Positions 16,370 to 32,773 are shown, numbered from the stretch's first letter. The stretch: 64,000 nucleotides of DNA from Arthrobacter sp. 260 (GCF_013116745.1 NZ_JABFOE010000001.1:1-64000), one strand, 5' to 3'. Translations and numbers: made by a program. Notes: a model not told the origin generated them from the letters alone.

Positions 16370-18028
16370 ATGAACTCCCACGCACCCCTGAACAGCCAAG
16401 TGAACGGCCCACGCCGGAAGGTAGTAGTCATCGGCGGCGGGATTGCTGGCCTCGCATCGGCGGCACTGCTCGCCGAGGAGGGCCATGACGTCACAGTGCT
16501 GGAGAAGCAGGCAGCCACGGGCGGGCGTGCAGGCCTGTGGGAGCGCGACGGGTTCAGGTTCGACACCGGCCCGTCCTGGTACCTGATGCCCGAGGTGATT
16601 GACCACTTCTTCAAACTGCTCGGCACCAGCGCCTCAGCGGAGCTGGACCTGGTCAAGCTTGATCCGGGGTACCGGGTGTACTCCGAGGGGTACAGCCAGC
16701 CCATCAACGTTCCTGCTGAGCGGGCCGACGTCGTCAAGCTGTTCAATGACATCGAACCGGGCGCGGGGGAGGCACTGGAGAAGTATCTGGATTCGGCTGG
16801 CGAGACCTACACCATGGCCACCCGGCGTTTCCTCTACACCACCTTCCAGTCATTCCTGCCGCTGCTCCGCCCCGATGTGCTCAGCCGGGTCCCCAAGCTG
16901 GTCCGCCTGCTGCTGCAGCCGCTGTCCAGGCTCGCCGCCGCCACGGTGACTGATAACCGGTTGCGCCAGATCCTCGGATACCCGGCGGTCTTCCTGGGCA
17001 CCTCCCCGTTCGAAGCGCCCAGCATGTACCACCTGATGAGCCACCTGGACCTCGACGACGGGGTCCTGTACCCGATGGGTGGGTTCACCCGGCTGACCGA
17101 AGCCATCGACTCACAGGCCCGGAATCGAAACGTCGAGATCATCACCGGGGCCCGGGTAGAGCAAATCCTCACCCTGCCCGGTGACGGACGGTCCCAGAAG
17201 GCGCGGGTGACCGGCGTCCGTTGGGTCGCGGCCGACGGCACCGTGCACACCACTGCCGCGGACACGGTGATCGCAGCCAACGACCTGCACCATGCGGAAA
17301 CACAGCTCCTGCAACCCGCCGACCAGACCTACCCGGAGAAGTATTGGTCGCGGCGGACGGCTGGGCCCAGTGCCCTCTTGATGTATCTGGGCGTCAGAGG
17401 CGGACTGCCTGAACTGGAACACCACACCCTCCTGTTCACTGCTGACTGGGAGGACAATTTTTCCCGGATCTTCGGCAAGACCACTTCGGTGCCGACCCCC
17501 GCATCGCTGTACGTATGCCGGCCAAGTGCCACCGATCCCGGTGTGGCCCCAGAGGGGCACGAGAACGTCTTCGTGCTGGTGCCGCTGCCTGCTGACCCCG
17601 GACTGGGAGCCGGCGGGATCGACGGCGCGGGGGACAGCAGCATCGAAAGCCTCGCCGACACAGTGATCGACCAGATCAGCAAGTGGGCGGATATCCCCGA
17701 TCTCGCCGACCGCATTGTGGTCCGGCGCACCTACGGGCCGCAGGACTTCGTGGGGGACTTCAACGCCTGGCAGGGCACCTCGCTTGGCCCAGCACACGTT
17801 CTCAAGCAGAGCGCATTCTTCAGGGGCCGCAACAAGAGCCGCAAGGTCGAGGGACTCTACTACGCGGGCAGCTCCACCATTCCGGGCATCGGCATCCCCA
17901 TGTGCCTGATCAGCGCCGAACTGCTGATCAAGCGGCTGCGTTCAGACACCAGCACCGGCCCGCTGGCTGAACCACTGGTTGCCCCGGTGCTTGGATCAGG
18001 GGCCGCCGATCGCAAGGCCCGGCAATGA
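16370..18028 (+). CDS. crtI: phytoene desaturase
   Basis: 552 residues from the ATG at 16370, chosen because GGAAGG lies 5 nt upstream; earlier in-frame starts overlap crtB. The N-terminal FAD fold is VVVIGGGIAGLASAALLAEE, then GGRAGLWERDGFRFDTGPSW. The C-terminal family signature is YYAGSSTIPGIGIPMCLIS. It carries out successive desaturations of phytoene to lycopene using FAD. The C-terminal 25 residues are an unconserved tail. The stop overlaps crtYe as ATGA. Confidence 0.95.
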   Translation: MNSHAPLNSQVNGPRRKVVVIGGGIAGLASAALLAEEGHDVTVLEKQAATGGRAGLWERDGFRFDTGPSWYLMPEVIDHFFKLLGTSASAELDLVKLDPGYRVYSEGYSQPINVPAERADVVKLFNDIEPGAGEALEKYLDSAGETYTMATRRFLYTTFQSFLPLLRPDVLSRVPKLVRLLLQPLSRLAAATVTDNRLRQILGYPAVFLGTSPFEAPSMYHLMSHLDLDDGVLYPMGGFTRLTEAIDSQARNRNVEIITGARVEQILTLPGDGRSQKARVTGVRWVAADGTVHTTAADTVIAANDLHHAETQLLQPADQTYPEKYWSRRTAGPSALLMYLGVRGGLPELEHHTLLFTADWEDNFSRIFGKTTSVPTPASLYVCRPSATDPGVAPEGHENVFVLVPLPADPGLGAGGIDGAGDSSIESLADTVIDQISKWADIPDLADRIVVRRTYGPQDFVGDFNAWQGTSLGPAHVLKQSAFFRGRNKSRKVEGLYYAGSSTIPGIGIPMCLISAELLIKRLRSDTSTGPLAEPLVAPVLGSGAADRKARQ

Positions 18029-18357
18029 TCTCAGCGCTTTACCTGATCTCCCTGCTGGGCGGACTGGCCTGCGCGGCCCTGATGGACTACCGGTACGGGT
18101 TGTTTTTCTGGGCAGCGCCGCGCCGGGCGGCCCTGGTCCTCGCGCTGGGGGTGGCGTTCTTCCTGGCCTGGGACCTCGGCGGCATTGGGTCGGACATTTT
18201 CTACAAGGGGGATTCCGAGTTGATGATCGGCGTTATGCTCGCCCCCGAGCTTCCGCTGGAGGAGCTGTTCTTCCTGGCCTTCCTCTGCTGGATGGCCATG
18301 AACCTGTACCTGCTGATGAAACGGATCGTCGACTCGCGAACGCAGGTGGCTCAGTGA
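18025..18357 (+). CDS. crtYe: C50 carotenoid cyclase subunit (CrtYe/CrtYg type)
   Basis: 110 residues with three hydrophobic helices. It has the heterodimeric lycopene-cyclase patterns FFLAWDLGGIGSDIFY and LPLEELFFLAFLCWMAMN. These small subunits work with the next gene product to cyclise the ends of the elongated C50 chain. Starts and stops overlap with crtI (ATGA) and with crtYf (GTGA). Whether the rings are epsilon (decaprenoxanthin) or gamma (sarcinaxanthin) cannot be read from sequence, so the symbol is by position and family. Confidence 0.9.
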   Translation: MISALYLISLLGGLACAALMDYRYGLFFWAAPRRAALVLALGVAFFLAWDLGGIGSDIFYKGDSELMIGVMLAPELPLEELFFLAFLCWMAMNLYLLMKRIVDSRTQVAQ

Positions 18358-18731
18358 CCTACTGGACACTCAACGCCATCTTCCTGGTCCCCGTCACGGT
18401 CGTCGCCATCGTGGCGGAGGTGGGCTCCCGCCGTCGTGCCCGTTCCGCTGTCGCCGGGGCTGGACCCGGCGCGGGTGCAGCCACCCTGTCATGGTGGGCG
18501 GTAACCCTGTCTGCTGTCATTCTGCTCCTCCTTACAGCCGTCTTCGACAACCTGATGATCCGGCTGGGGTTCTTCGGCTACAACCCCGACTGGATTTCCG
18601 GCGTGTTTGTGGGAGTCGCACCCCTCGAGGACTTTGCCTACCCCCTCGCGGCGGTGGTGCTTCTGCCCGCGCTGTGGACCCTCTTCACGCCATCGGCCAC
18701 TTCGGCCCCGGCTGAACGGAGCCACCCATGA
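18354..18731 (+). CDS. crtYf: C50 carotenoid cyclase subunit (CrtYf/CrtYh type)
   Basis: 125 residues from the GTG at 18354, which overlaps the crtYe stop (GTGA). An open frame extends upstream to 17979, but that part runs through crtI and crtYe and is not real. It has three hydrophobic segments and the partner-subunit motif GVAPLEDFAYPLAAVVLLPALW. It acts as a heterodimer with the preceding protein. The stop overlaps the crtEb start (ATGA), so cyclase subunits and elongase are made in coupled amounts. Confidence 0.88.
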   Translation: MTYWTLNAIFLVPVTVVAIVAEVGSRRRARSAVAGAGPGAGAATLSWWAVTLSAVILLLLTAVFDNLMIRLGFFGYNPDWISGVFVGVAPLEDFAYPLAAVVLLPALWTLFTPSATSAPAERSHP

Positions 18732-19618
18732 GCGCCCACGCCGGGACCAGCCTGTCCGGCACCATGAAAATGCTGCTGGTCTCCTCCCGCCCCGTCTCCT
18801 GGGTGAACACGGCGTTCCCCTTTGCAGCCGCCTACTTCCTCACGACCGGGTCCATCGACCTGGCCTTCGTGCTGGGGACGCTGTACTTTCTGATCCCTTA
18901 CAACCTGGCCATGTACGGCATCAATGACGTCTTCGACTACGAGTCGGATCTCCGGAACCCCCGCAAGGGTGGGGTGGAGGGTGCTGTCCTGGACCGCCGC
19001 TTCCATCGCGTCACGCTGTGGGCTGCTGTGGTGACGAATGTCCCGTTCCTGGTGGCACTGCTGCTGCTCGGCAACCCGCTGTCTGCGCTGGTGCTCGCGG
19101 TGAGCGTGTTCGCGGTGATCGCGTACAGCGCTCCGGGACTCCGGTTCAAGGAGCGCCCCTTCCTCGATTCGGTCACGTCCAGTACCCACTTCGTAAGCCC
19201 TGCCGTGTTCGGGCTGGTGCTTGCTGGCGCCACCTTCGACGTCGGCCTCTGGGCGGTGCTGGGAGCGTTCTTCCTCTGGGGAGTCGCCAGCCAGGCGTTC
19301 GGCGCGGTGCAGGACATCCAGGCCGACCGAGAAGGCGGCATCGCCTCGATTGCCACGGTCCTCGGGGCACGCGCCGTAGTACGCTTCGCCGCCGTCGCCT
19401 ATCTGCTGAGCGGACTGCTCATGCTGCTAGTGCCCTGGCCGGCAACGCTGGGTGGGCTGCTGGCCCTGCCCTACATCCTGAGCATCCTGCCGTTCGCGAA
19501 TCTCAGCGACGAGGACTGCGAAACCGCCAACCGGGGATGGCGGCGTTTCATCAGGCTAAACTTCCTCACCGGGTTCCTGGTGACCATGCTCCTGATCTGG
19601 GTGACCCAGGCAGGTTGA
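18728..19618 (+). CDS. crtEb: lycopene elongase (UbiA-family prenyltransferase)
   Basis: 296 residues with about eight membrane helices. The first aspartate motif is NDVFDYESDLRNPRKGG and the second is DIQADREGGIASIAT, both typical of UbiA prenyltransferases. Lycopene elongases add two C5 units to C40 lycopene, giving C50 flavuxanthin, which the cyclase subunits then close. Last gene of the crt operon. No hairpin terminator is evident in the 270 nt before rpoB. Confidence 0.93.
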   Translation: MSAHAGTSLSGTMKMLLVSSRPVSWVNTAFPFAAAYFLTTGSIDLAFVLGTLYFLIPYNLAMYGINDVFDYESDLRNPRKGGVEGAVLDRRFHRVTLWAAVVTNVPFLVALLLLGNPLSALVLAVSVFAVIAYSAPGLRFKERPFLDSVTSSTHFVSPAVFGLVLAGATFDVGLWAVLGAFFLWGVASQAFGAVQDIQADREGGIASIATVLGARAVVRFAAVAYLLSGLLMLLVPWPATLGGLLALPYILSILPFANLSDEDCETANRGWRRFIRLNFLTGFLVTMLLIWVTQAG

Positions 19619-19659
19619 CCGGGATGGGTTGACCCGGATCACGTATACCACACCCGGGC

Positions 19660-19688
19660 TGGACAGGATGGGCGCTCTGCAGTACAGT
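19660..19688 (+). promoter_or_regulatory. candidate rpoBC promoter
   Basis: TGGACA (19660-19665), a 17-nt spacer and TACAGT (19683-19688) lie about 200 nt before the rpoB start. The long leader after it has no convincing open frame. This is consistent with rpoBC being transcribed apart from rplJL, which lies 8.6 kb away here. Confidence 0.6.
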
Positions 19689-19890
19689 AGATATTTGCGT
19701 CTTTCCTCTTAACCTCGGCCTTCATATAGCGGTGGGCTTTGTCTTGCGTTACTCATTTAACGGCAGATTCACTGTCCGGTATGACCGCAGGCAATTGGTT
19801 CGCACACACAATCCCCGCGTTGATACGCGGCGGCAGTGCAAAGAGGGCGGATATAGCTGAACAAGCCGAAGGTCTGTGGAAGGATCCCTC

Positions 19891-23400
<3,510 letters not shown>

Positions 23401-23409
23401 TTCACCCGC

Positions 23410-23493
23410 ACCGGTGTTCGAAAAGCGGCCAACGAAATTTCGTCGGCCGCGGACGGCCTAGAAATATTAAAGGCCGCTCCTTCGAACACCGGT
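23410..23493 (+). promoter_or_regulatory. large nested stem-loop in rpoB-rpoC spacer
   Basis: ACCGGTGTTCGAA (23410-23422) pairs perfectly with TTCGAACACCGGT (23481-23493), and AGCGGCC (23424-23430) continues with GGCCGCT (23472-23478). The enclosed 41 nt contain the palindrome ACGAAATTTCGT and a GGCCG/CGGCC hairpin. No T-tract follows, so simple termination is unlikely. Processing, mRNA stabilisation or protein binding are possible. Confidence 0.75.
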
Positions 23494-23508
23494 CCGGATG
23501 GCGCCGGT

Positions 23509-23537
23509 GGTCGCCAGGTCTGCGAAGACCGGTGACC
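23509..23537 (+). promoter_or_regulatory. GNRA-capped hairpin before rpoC
   Basis: GGTCGCC-A-GGTCT, loop GCGA, AGACC-GGTGACC: 12 pairs with one bulged A and one G-T pair, capped by a GNRA tetraloop. It lies about 70 nt before the rpoC ATG. Confidence 0.65.
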
Positions 23538-23609
23538 CCGTGAACGCCTCCTCCCCGCCCCTTATGAAGACTTCAAGAATTTAGAGAACAAAGAGAGAAC
23601 AGGGACCAT

Positions 23610-27500
<3,891 letters not shown>

Positions 27501-27514
27501 ACGGAACTGTTCCT

Positions 27515-27552
27515 GGTCGGCCCCGCACACCTTCGGGTGTGCGGGGCCGACC
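27515..27552 (+). terminator. 17-bp UUCG hairpin after rpoC
   Basis: GGTCGGCCCCGCACACC and its exact complement enclose a TTCG tetraloop, 15 nt after the rpoC stop. There is no T-tract. It is probably a terminator or 3'-end stabiliser of rpoBC mRNA. Confidence 0.75.
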
Positions 27553-27650
27553 GCGTTAACCGACTGCTTCGGCAGGGTCTGGCGACCGCAGAGGGAGTGG
27601 GGGGCAGGCGGGTGTCCCCGCCCGGAATCGGGGCGCAGCCCGATCTCTGC

Positions 27651-27656
27651 TAGAGT
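27651..27656 (+). promoter_or_regulatory. candidate -10 of the str operon
   Basis: TAGAGT about 180 nt before rpsL. The expected -35 position is not close to consensus. The same hexamer is used before infA. Confidence 0.45.
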
Positions 27657-27670
27657 AGAGGTAATTGTTT

Positions 27671-27742
27671 GTGTGGCAGAGGATCGGCGTCCTAGCGGAC
27701 GTATCTCCGCGTTGTAGGGAACTTGTACAACGAATGCCACAT
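27671..27742 (+). ncRNA. three-way-junction leader of rpsL operon
   Basis: TGTGGCA (27672-27678) pairs with TGCCACA (27735-27741). The stem encloses two hairpins: CGTCC-TAGC-GGACG (27688-27701) and GTTGTA/TACAAC (27711-27716 with 27726-27731). TTTT follows the outer stem. It starts about 15 nt after the candidate -10, so it would be the 5' end of the mRNA. It looks like a protein-binding or attenuating leader; the ligand is unknown. Together with the hairpin after rpoC it accounts for most of the 335-nt gap between rpoC and rpsL. The remaining 90 nt before rpsL show nothing else. Confidence 0.6.
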
Positions 27743-27835
27743 TTTCGCACGCCTACGGTCAAGTCGTTCCGGCTTACCCCTGTGGTTCGGCGCAAACGAC
27801 AGCCAATATCTCTAGACATTACGGAGAACGCAGAA

Positions 27836-28210
27836 GTGCCTACTATCAACCAGCTGGTCCGTAAGGGCCGGACACCTAAGGTCGTCAAGACCAAGGCGCC
27901 CGCATTGAAGGGCAGCCCCATGAAGCGCGGCGTTTGCACCCGCGTGTACACGACCACCCCGAAGAAGCCGAACTCGGCGCTCCGGAAGGTCGCACGTGTG
28001 CGCCTCAACGGCGGCATCGAAGTTACCGCTTACATCCCAGGTGTCGGTCACAACCTTCAGGAACACTCCATCGTGCTGGTGCGCGGTGGTCGTGTGAAGG
28101 ATCTGCCCGGTGTCCGCTACAAGATCGTCCGTGGTGCGCTTGATACCCAGGGTGTCAAGAACCGCAAGCAGGCTCGCAGCCGCTACGGCGCGAAGATGGA
28201 GAAGAAGTAA
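27836..28210 (+). CDS. rpsL: 30S ribosomal protein S12
   Basis: 124 residues from a GTG ([12 protein letters not shown]), preceded by ACGGAGA. An open frame continues upstream to 27665 but has no family similarity. The decoding-centre loops are [15 protein letters not shown] and [16 protein letters not shown], with the lysines whose change gives streptomycin resistance both present, so streptomycin sensitivity is predicted at this locus. First gene of the str operon; its stop overlaps the rpsG ATG (TAATG). Confidence 0.97.
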   Translation: MPTINQLVRKGRTPKVVKTKAPALKGSPMKRGVCTRVYTTTPKKPNSALRKVARVRLNGGIEVTAYIPGVGHNLQEHSIVLVRGGRVKDLPGVRYKIVRGALDTQGVKNRKQARSRYGAKMEKK

Positions 28211-28680
28211 TGCCACGTAAGGGCCCGGCCCCGAAGCGGCCGCTCGTTGTAGATCCCGTTTACGGTTCACCCCTGGTCACTCAGCTGATCAACAAGGTGC
28301 TCGTCGACGGCAAGAAGTCCACAGCAGAACGCATTGTGTACGGCGCACTTGAGGGTGCCCGTGCCAAGAGTGGTGGCGATCCCGTCGCAGCACTCAAGAA
28401 AGCTATGGACAACGTCAAACCTTCCCTCGAAGTTCGCTCCCGCCGAGTCGGCGGCGCGACCTACCAGGTACCCGTCGAGGTCAAGCCGGGCCGCTCCATG
28501 GCTCTTGCCCTGCGGTGGCTCGTTGGTTACTCGAAGGCTCGCCGCGAGAAAACCATGACCGAGCGTCTGATGAACGAGATTCTGGATGCCTCGAACGGTC
28601 TCGGAGCAGCTGTGAAGCGCCGCGAGGACACGCACAAGATGGCCGAGTCGAACAAGGCCTTCGCACACTACCGCTGGTAA
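28210..28680 (+). CDS. rpsG: 30S ribosomal protein S7
   Basis: 156 residues ([20 protein letters not shown]), with the family patterns [22 protein letters not shown] and [22 protein letters not shown]. It nucleates assembly of the 3' major domain of 16S rRNA and lines the E site. It starts within the rpsL stop codon, so the two are coupled; in E. coli this junction is the S7 autoregulatory site, but here the genes overlap and leave no room for such an element. Confidence 0.97.
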   Translation: MPRKGPAPKRPLVVDPVYGSPLVTQLINKVLVDGKKSTAERIVYGALEGARAKSGGDPVAALKKAMDNVKPSLEVRSRRVGGATYQVPVEVKPGRSMALALRWLVGYSKARREKTMTERLMNEILDASNGLGAAVKRREDTHKMAESNKAFAHYRW

Positions 28681-28722
28681 CCAGACTCCGACTTCTAGAA
28701 ACCCAAGAATAAGGGAGACACC

Positions 28723-30837
28723 GTGGCACAGGACGTGCTTACCGACCTTAACAAGGTCCGCAATATCGGCATCATGGCCCACATCGATGCTGGCAAGACC
28801 ACTACTACCGAGCGCATCCTGTTCTACACGGGTGTCAACCACAAGATTGGTGAGACGCACGACGGCGCCTCGACCACTGACTGGATGGAACAGGAAAAGG
28901 AACGCGGCATCACCATCACGAGCGCCGCCGTGACCTGCTTCTGGAACAACAACCAGATCAACATCATCGACACCCCCGGTCACGTCGACTTCACCGTTGA
29001 GGTTGAGCGCTCACTGCGCGTCCTCGACGGGGCTGTCGCAGTGTTCGACGGTAAGGAAGGCGTAGAGCCTCAGTCCGAGACCGTTTGGCGCCAGGCCGAC
29101 AAGTACGAAGTTCCCCGCATTTGCTTCGTCAACAAGATGGACAAACTGGGCGCTGACTTCTACTTCACCGTTGACACCATCATCAGCCGCCTCGGTGCCA
29201 AGCCGCTGGTTATCCAGCTGCCCATTGGTGCTGAGAACGACTTCGAAGGCGTCGTCGACCTCGTGGAAATGCGCGCGCTGACCTGGCGTGGCGACTCCAA
29301 GGGTGACGTCACCATGGGTGCCAAGTACGAGATCGAAGAGATCCCTGCTGACCTCGTGGATCGGGCCAACGAGTACCGGGCAAGCCTGCTCGAGGCCGTT
29401 GCCGAAGCTGACGACGAGCTCATGGAGAAGTACCTGGCTGGCGAAGAGCCGTCCGTTGAGGAGATCAAGGCCGGAATCCGGAAGCTGACCATCGCTTCCG
29501 AGATCTACCCGGTCCTGTGTGGCTCTGCGTTCAAGAACCGCGGCGTCCAGCCGATGCTTGACGCCGTCGTCGACTACCTGCCTAACCCCCTGGATGTTCC
29601 CCCGATGATCGGTCACGATCCCCGGGACGAGGAAGTCGAACTGACTCGTAAGCCGAGCACCGAAGAGCCGTTCTCGGCTCTGGCGTTCAAGGTTGCTACC
29701 CACCCGTTCTTCGGACAGCTGACGTTCATCCGCGTGTACTCCGGCCAGATCTCAGCCGGCACGCAGGTGACCAACTCCACGAAGAACAAGAAGGAGCGCA
29801 TCGGCAAGCTGTTCCAGATGCACGCCAACAAGGAAATCCCAGTTGAGGAAGCCCTTGCCGGTCACATCTACGCGGCTATCGGTCTGAAGGACACCACTAC
29901 CGGCGACACCCTCTCCGACAGTGCCAACCAGATCGTGCTTGAGTCGATGAGCTTCCCTGACCCCGTGATCTCGGTTGCGATTGAACCGAAGACCAAGGGT
30001 GACCAGGAGAAGCTGTCCACGGCTATCCAGAAGCTCTCCGCTGAGGACCCGACCTTCCAGGTCTCCCTCAACGTTGACACCGGTCAGACCATCATCGCCG
30101 GCATGGGCGAGCTTCACCTGGACATCCTCGTGGACCGCATGCGCCGCGAGTTCCGCGTCGAAGCCAACGTGGGCAAGCCCCAGGTTGCTTACCGCGAGAC
30201 CATCAAGCGCGCCGTGGCCAAGCACGATTACACCCACAAGAAGCAGACGGGTGGATCCGGCCAGTTCGCGAAGATCCAGATCGCCATCGAGCCGATGGAA
30301 GTTGAAGACGGCGTCCTGTACGCATTCGACAACAAGGTCACCGGTGGACGTATCCCTCGCGAATACATCCCGAGCGTCGATGCGGGCATCCAGGATGCCC
30401 TCAACGACGGCGTGCTCGCCGGCTACCCTGTCGTCGGCATCAAGGCAGTACTGCTTGACGGCGCCTACCACGACGTTGACTCATCCGAAATGGCGTTCAA
30501 AATTGCCGGCCGGATGGCGTTCAAGGAAGCTGCGCGGATGGCTAACCCTGTCCTGCTCGAACCACTGATGGAAGTTGAAGTCCGCACCCCTGAGGAATAC
30601 ATGGGTGAAGTTATCGGTGACCTCAACTCCCGCCGTGGCCAAATGCAGTCCATGGAGGATGCCAGCGGCGTCAAGGTCATCAAGGCCATGGTGCCCCTGT
30701 CGGGTATGTTCGGATACATCGGTGACTTGCGGTCGAAGACCCAGGGCCGTGCGGTGTACTCGATGAAGTTCGACAGCTACTCGGAGGTTCCGAAGGCAGT
30801 TGCCGACGAGATCATCCAGAAGACCCGCGGCGAATAA
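28723..30837 (+). CDS. fusA: elongation factor G
   Basis: 704 residues from the GTG at 28723 after AAGGGAG. The GTPase motifs are [39 protein letters not shown] and NKMDKLGAD. Domain II is near [19 protein letters not shown], and domains III-V follow through to [18 protein letters not shown]. It catalyses translocation and ribosome recycling. The gene lies 42 nt after rpsG and 151 nt before tuf. Confidence 0.98.
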   Translation: MAQDVLTDLNKVRNIGIMAHIDAGKTTTTERILFYTGVNHKIGETHDGASTTDWMEQEKERGITITSAAVTCFWNNNQINIIDTPGHVDFTVEVERSLRVLDGAVAVFDGKEGVEPQSETVWRQADKYEVPRICFVNKMDKLGADFYFTVDTIISRLGAKPLVIQLPIGAENDFEGVVDLVEMRALTWRGDSKGDVTMGAKYEIEEIPADLVDRANEYRASLLEAVAEADDELMEKYLAGEEPSVEEIKAGIRKLTIASEIYPVLCGSAFKNRGVQPMLDAVVDYLPNPLDVPPMIGHDPRDEEVELTRKPSTEEPFSALAFKVATHPFFGQLTFIRVYSGQISAGTQVTNSTKNKKERIGKLFQMHANKEIPVEEALAGHIYAAIGLKDTTTGDTLSDSANQIVLESMSFPDPVISVAIEPKTKGDQEKLSTAIQKLSAEDPTFQVSLNVDTGQTIIAGMGELHLDILVDRMRREFRVEANVGKPQVAYRETIKRAVAKHDYTHKKQTGGSGQFAKIQIAIEPMEVEDGVLYAFDNKVTGGRIPREYIPSVDAGIQDALNDGVLAGYPVVGIKAVLLDGAYHDVDSSEMAFKIAGRMAFKEAARMANPVLLEPLMEVEVRTPEEYMGEVIGDLNSRRGQMQSMEDASGVKVIKAMVPLSGMFGYIGDLRSKTQGRAVYSMKFDSYSEVPKAVADEIIQKTRGE

Positions 30838-30890
30838 CTTTTCCGCAGACCAGCTGACGGAGCCATCCGGCTCCTGAAGCATGCAGTAAT

Positions 30891-30919
30891 TTCATCAAAG
30901 TAAAAGCCCCCAGTAGACT
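30891..30919 (+). promoter_or_regulatory. candidate tuf promoter
   Basis: TTCATC (30891-30896), a 17-nt spacer and TAGACT (30914-30919) lie 69 nt before tuf. An internal promoter would let EF-Tu be made in excess of the rest of the str operon. Confidence 0.55.
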
Positions 30920-30988
30920 TGCAACAGTTTCAGCCGCGAACAGCGCGGCTGGGAAGCAAATCTTCTCAAAACGTTCTAGGAGGAACCC

Positions 30989-32179
30989 GTGGCGAAGGCA
31001 AAGTTCGAGCGGACTAAGCCGCACGTTAACATCGGAACCATTGGTCACGTTGACCATGGAAAGACGACGTTGACGGCTGCCATTTCGAAGGTGCTGTACG
31101 ACAAGTACCCCAATCTCAACGAGGCACGCGACTTCGCGTCCATCGACTCGGCCCCCGAGGAGAAGCAGCGCGGCATCACGATCAACATCTCGCATGTTGA
31201 ATACCAGACCGAGAAGCGCCACTACGCACACGTAGACGCCCCCGGTCACGCTGACTACATCAAGAACATGATCACCGGTGCTGCTCAGATGGACGGAGCA
31301 ATCCTCGTGGTTGCTGCGACCGACGGCCCGATGGCTCAGACCCGCGAGCACGTTCTGCTTGCCCGCCAGGTTGGCGTTCCCTACCTGTTGGTCGCGCTGA
31401 ACAAGTCCGACATGGTCGACGACGAGGAACTTCTTGACCTCGTCGAGATGGAGGTCCGCGAGCTCCTCAGCGCGCAGGGCTTCGACGGCGACGAGGCACC
31501 AGTGGTGCGCGTCTCCGGCCTGAAGGCACTTGAGGGCGACGCCGAGTGGGTCAAGTCCGTTGAGGACCTGATGGACGCCGTCGACAACAGCGTTCCGGAC
31601 CCCGTCCGCGACAAGGACAAGCCGTTCCTGATGCCTGTTGAAGACGTCTTCACCATCACCGGCCGTGGCACCGTTGTAACGGGCCGCGCCGAGCGTGGAA
31701 CCCTGAAGATCAACTCGGAAATCGAGATCGTCGGCATCCGTCCGGTCCAGAAGACCACGGTTACCGGTATCGAGATGTTCCACAAGCAGCTCGACGAAGC
31801 ATGGGCAGGCGAGAACTGTGGTCTCCTGCTCCGTGGAATCAAGCGTGAAGATGTTGAGCGTGGACAGGTTATCGTCAAGCCGGGTTCAATCACCCCGCAC
31901 ACCGATTTCGATGCCAACGTCTACATCCTGGCAAAGGACGAAGGCGGGCGTCACAACCCGTTCTACTCCAACTACCGCCCGCAGTTCTACTTCCGCACAA
32001 CTGACGTAACCGGCGTCATTACCCTCCCCGAGGGCACTGAAATGGTTATGCCTGGCGATAACACTGAGATGACCGTTGCGCTCATCCAGCCGATCGCTAT
32101 GGAAGAGGGCCTCGGCTTCGCTATCCGCGAAGGCGGCCGGACCGTAGGTTCAGGACGCGTTACCAAGATCATCAAGTAA
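30989..32179 (+). CDS. tuf: elongation factor Tu
   Basis: 396 residues from a GTG after a strong AGGAGG site. G-motifs are [26 protein letters not shown] and [10 protein letters not shown]. Domain II begins near [20 protein letters not shown], and domain III ends with [20 protein letters not shown]. It delivers aminoacyl-tRNA to the ribosome. Last gene of the str operon, closed by a strong terminator. No second tuf copy is present in the window. Confidence 0.98.
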   Translation: MAKAKFERTKPHVNIGTIGHVDHGKTTLTAAISKVLYDKYPNLNEARDFASIDSAPEEKQRGITINISHVEYQTEKRHYAHVDAPGHADYIKNMITGAAQMDGAILVVAATDGPMAQTREHVLLARQVGVPYLLVALNKSDMVDDEELLDLVEMEVRELLSAQGFDGDEAPVVRVSGLKALEGDAEWVKSVEDLMDAVDNSVPDPVRDKDKPFLMPVEDVFTITGRGTVVTGRAERGTLKINSEIEIVGIRPVQKTTVTGIEMFHKQLDEAWAGENCGLLLRGIKREDVERGQVIVKPGSITPHTDFDANVYILAKDEGGRHNPFYSNYRPQFYFRTTDVTGVITLPEGTEMVMPGDNTEMTVALIQPIAMEEGLGFAIREGGRTVGSGRVTKIIK

Positions 32180-32197
32180 CTCCTTACGAGTCACTGA

Positions 32198-32238
32198 GGG
32201 AAGGCCCCGCTGCGCTGCAGCGGGGCCTTCCCTTTTTT
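32198..32238 (+). terminator. intrinsic terminator after tuf
   Basis: GGGAAGGCCCCGCTGC and its exact complement form a 16-bp stem with a 3-nt GCT loop, and T6 follows (32233-32238). It is 18 nt after the tuf stop. Confidence 0.95.
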
Positions 32239-32250
32239 GCGGGGAGTAGC

Positions 32251-32359
32251 AAAGTGGCGCGGCTGCAGATCCCGCGTTGCGCTGCGGGCTGGCGGCAGGA
32301 AAGTGGCGGAGCTGCAGGAGAGCGATCGCGCTACAGCGTTCCTGCACGGCGGGCACTTT
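32251..32359. repeat. REP-like repeat cluster
   Basis: AAAGTGGCGCGGCTGCAG (32251-32268) recurs as AAAGTGGCGGAGCTGCAG (32300-32317), a direct repeat 49 nt apart with two differences. CTGCACGGCGGGCACTTT (32342-32359) is an imperfect inverted copy. There is no open frame of note. The cluster resembles a repetitive extragenic palindrome. It occupies the first part of the 613-nt gap between tuf and rpsJ; the rest holds the S10-operon promoter and leader. Confidence 0.6.
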
Positions 32360-32498
32360 CCGTAGGGACGACGTCGGCCGGCGGGGGAGGGGGCGGGGTC
32401 AAGTTCATCACAGCGGAAGGCGTGTCGGGTCGCCAATTAGCCTTCTGCCCTGATATCTGGCAAACTGGACAAGTTGTTCAAGCGCTTGCGCGCGCGGT

Positions 32499-32527
32499 TT
32501 GAGATACCGTCCCGATCAGGATAATGC
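32499..32527 (+). promoter_or_regulatory. candidate S10-operon promoter
   Basis: TTGAGA (32499-32504), a 17-nt spacer and TAATGC (32522-32527) precede a leader of about 260 nt. A short palindrome CAAGCGCTTG lies just upstream (32479-32488). Confidence 0.45.
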
Positions 32528-32759
32528 CTGATGCAGGGTCAGTGTTCACCGGGCGGTTAGCCCAAATATAACCACCCTCACTTCAGTTCGGCTGGAAACG
32601 TGGATGCAAACCGGTGGATCAGTTTGCGAAGAATCCGCGACACGCCCGAGCGCGGGGGTCGGTACCTCCACAGGGTGAGGAACCCGGAACTATCCGGATT
32701 CAGTCTGTGGGAGGAGCGCCAGTGCAACGGGCGCAGCACGTGCAGGAACTGACAGATAT

Positions 32760-32773
32760 TCAAGAATTCTTGA
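32760..32773 (+). promoter_or_regulatory. palindrome at rpsJ ribosome-binding site
   Basis: TCAAGAATTCTTGA is a perfect 14-nt palindrome that runs directly into the GAGAGAGAG ribosome-binding sequence. Folding or dimerisation here could affect rpsJ initiation. Confidence 0.5.

Noticed and set aside
17979-18353. Upstream half of the long open frame containing crtYf
   Set aside because: It overlaps crtI and crtYe, which have clear motifs in another frame; the GTG at 18354 gives a family-length CrtYf.
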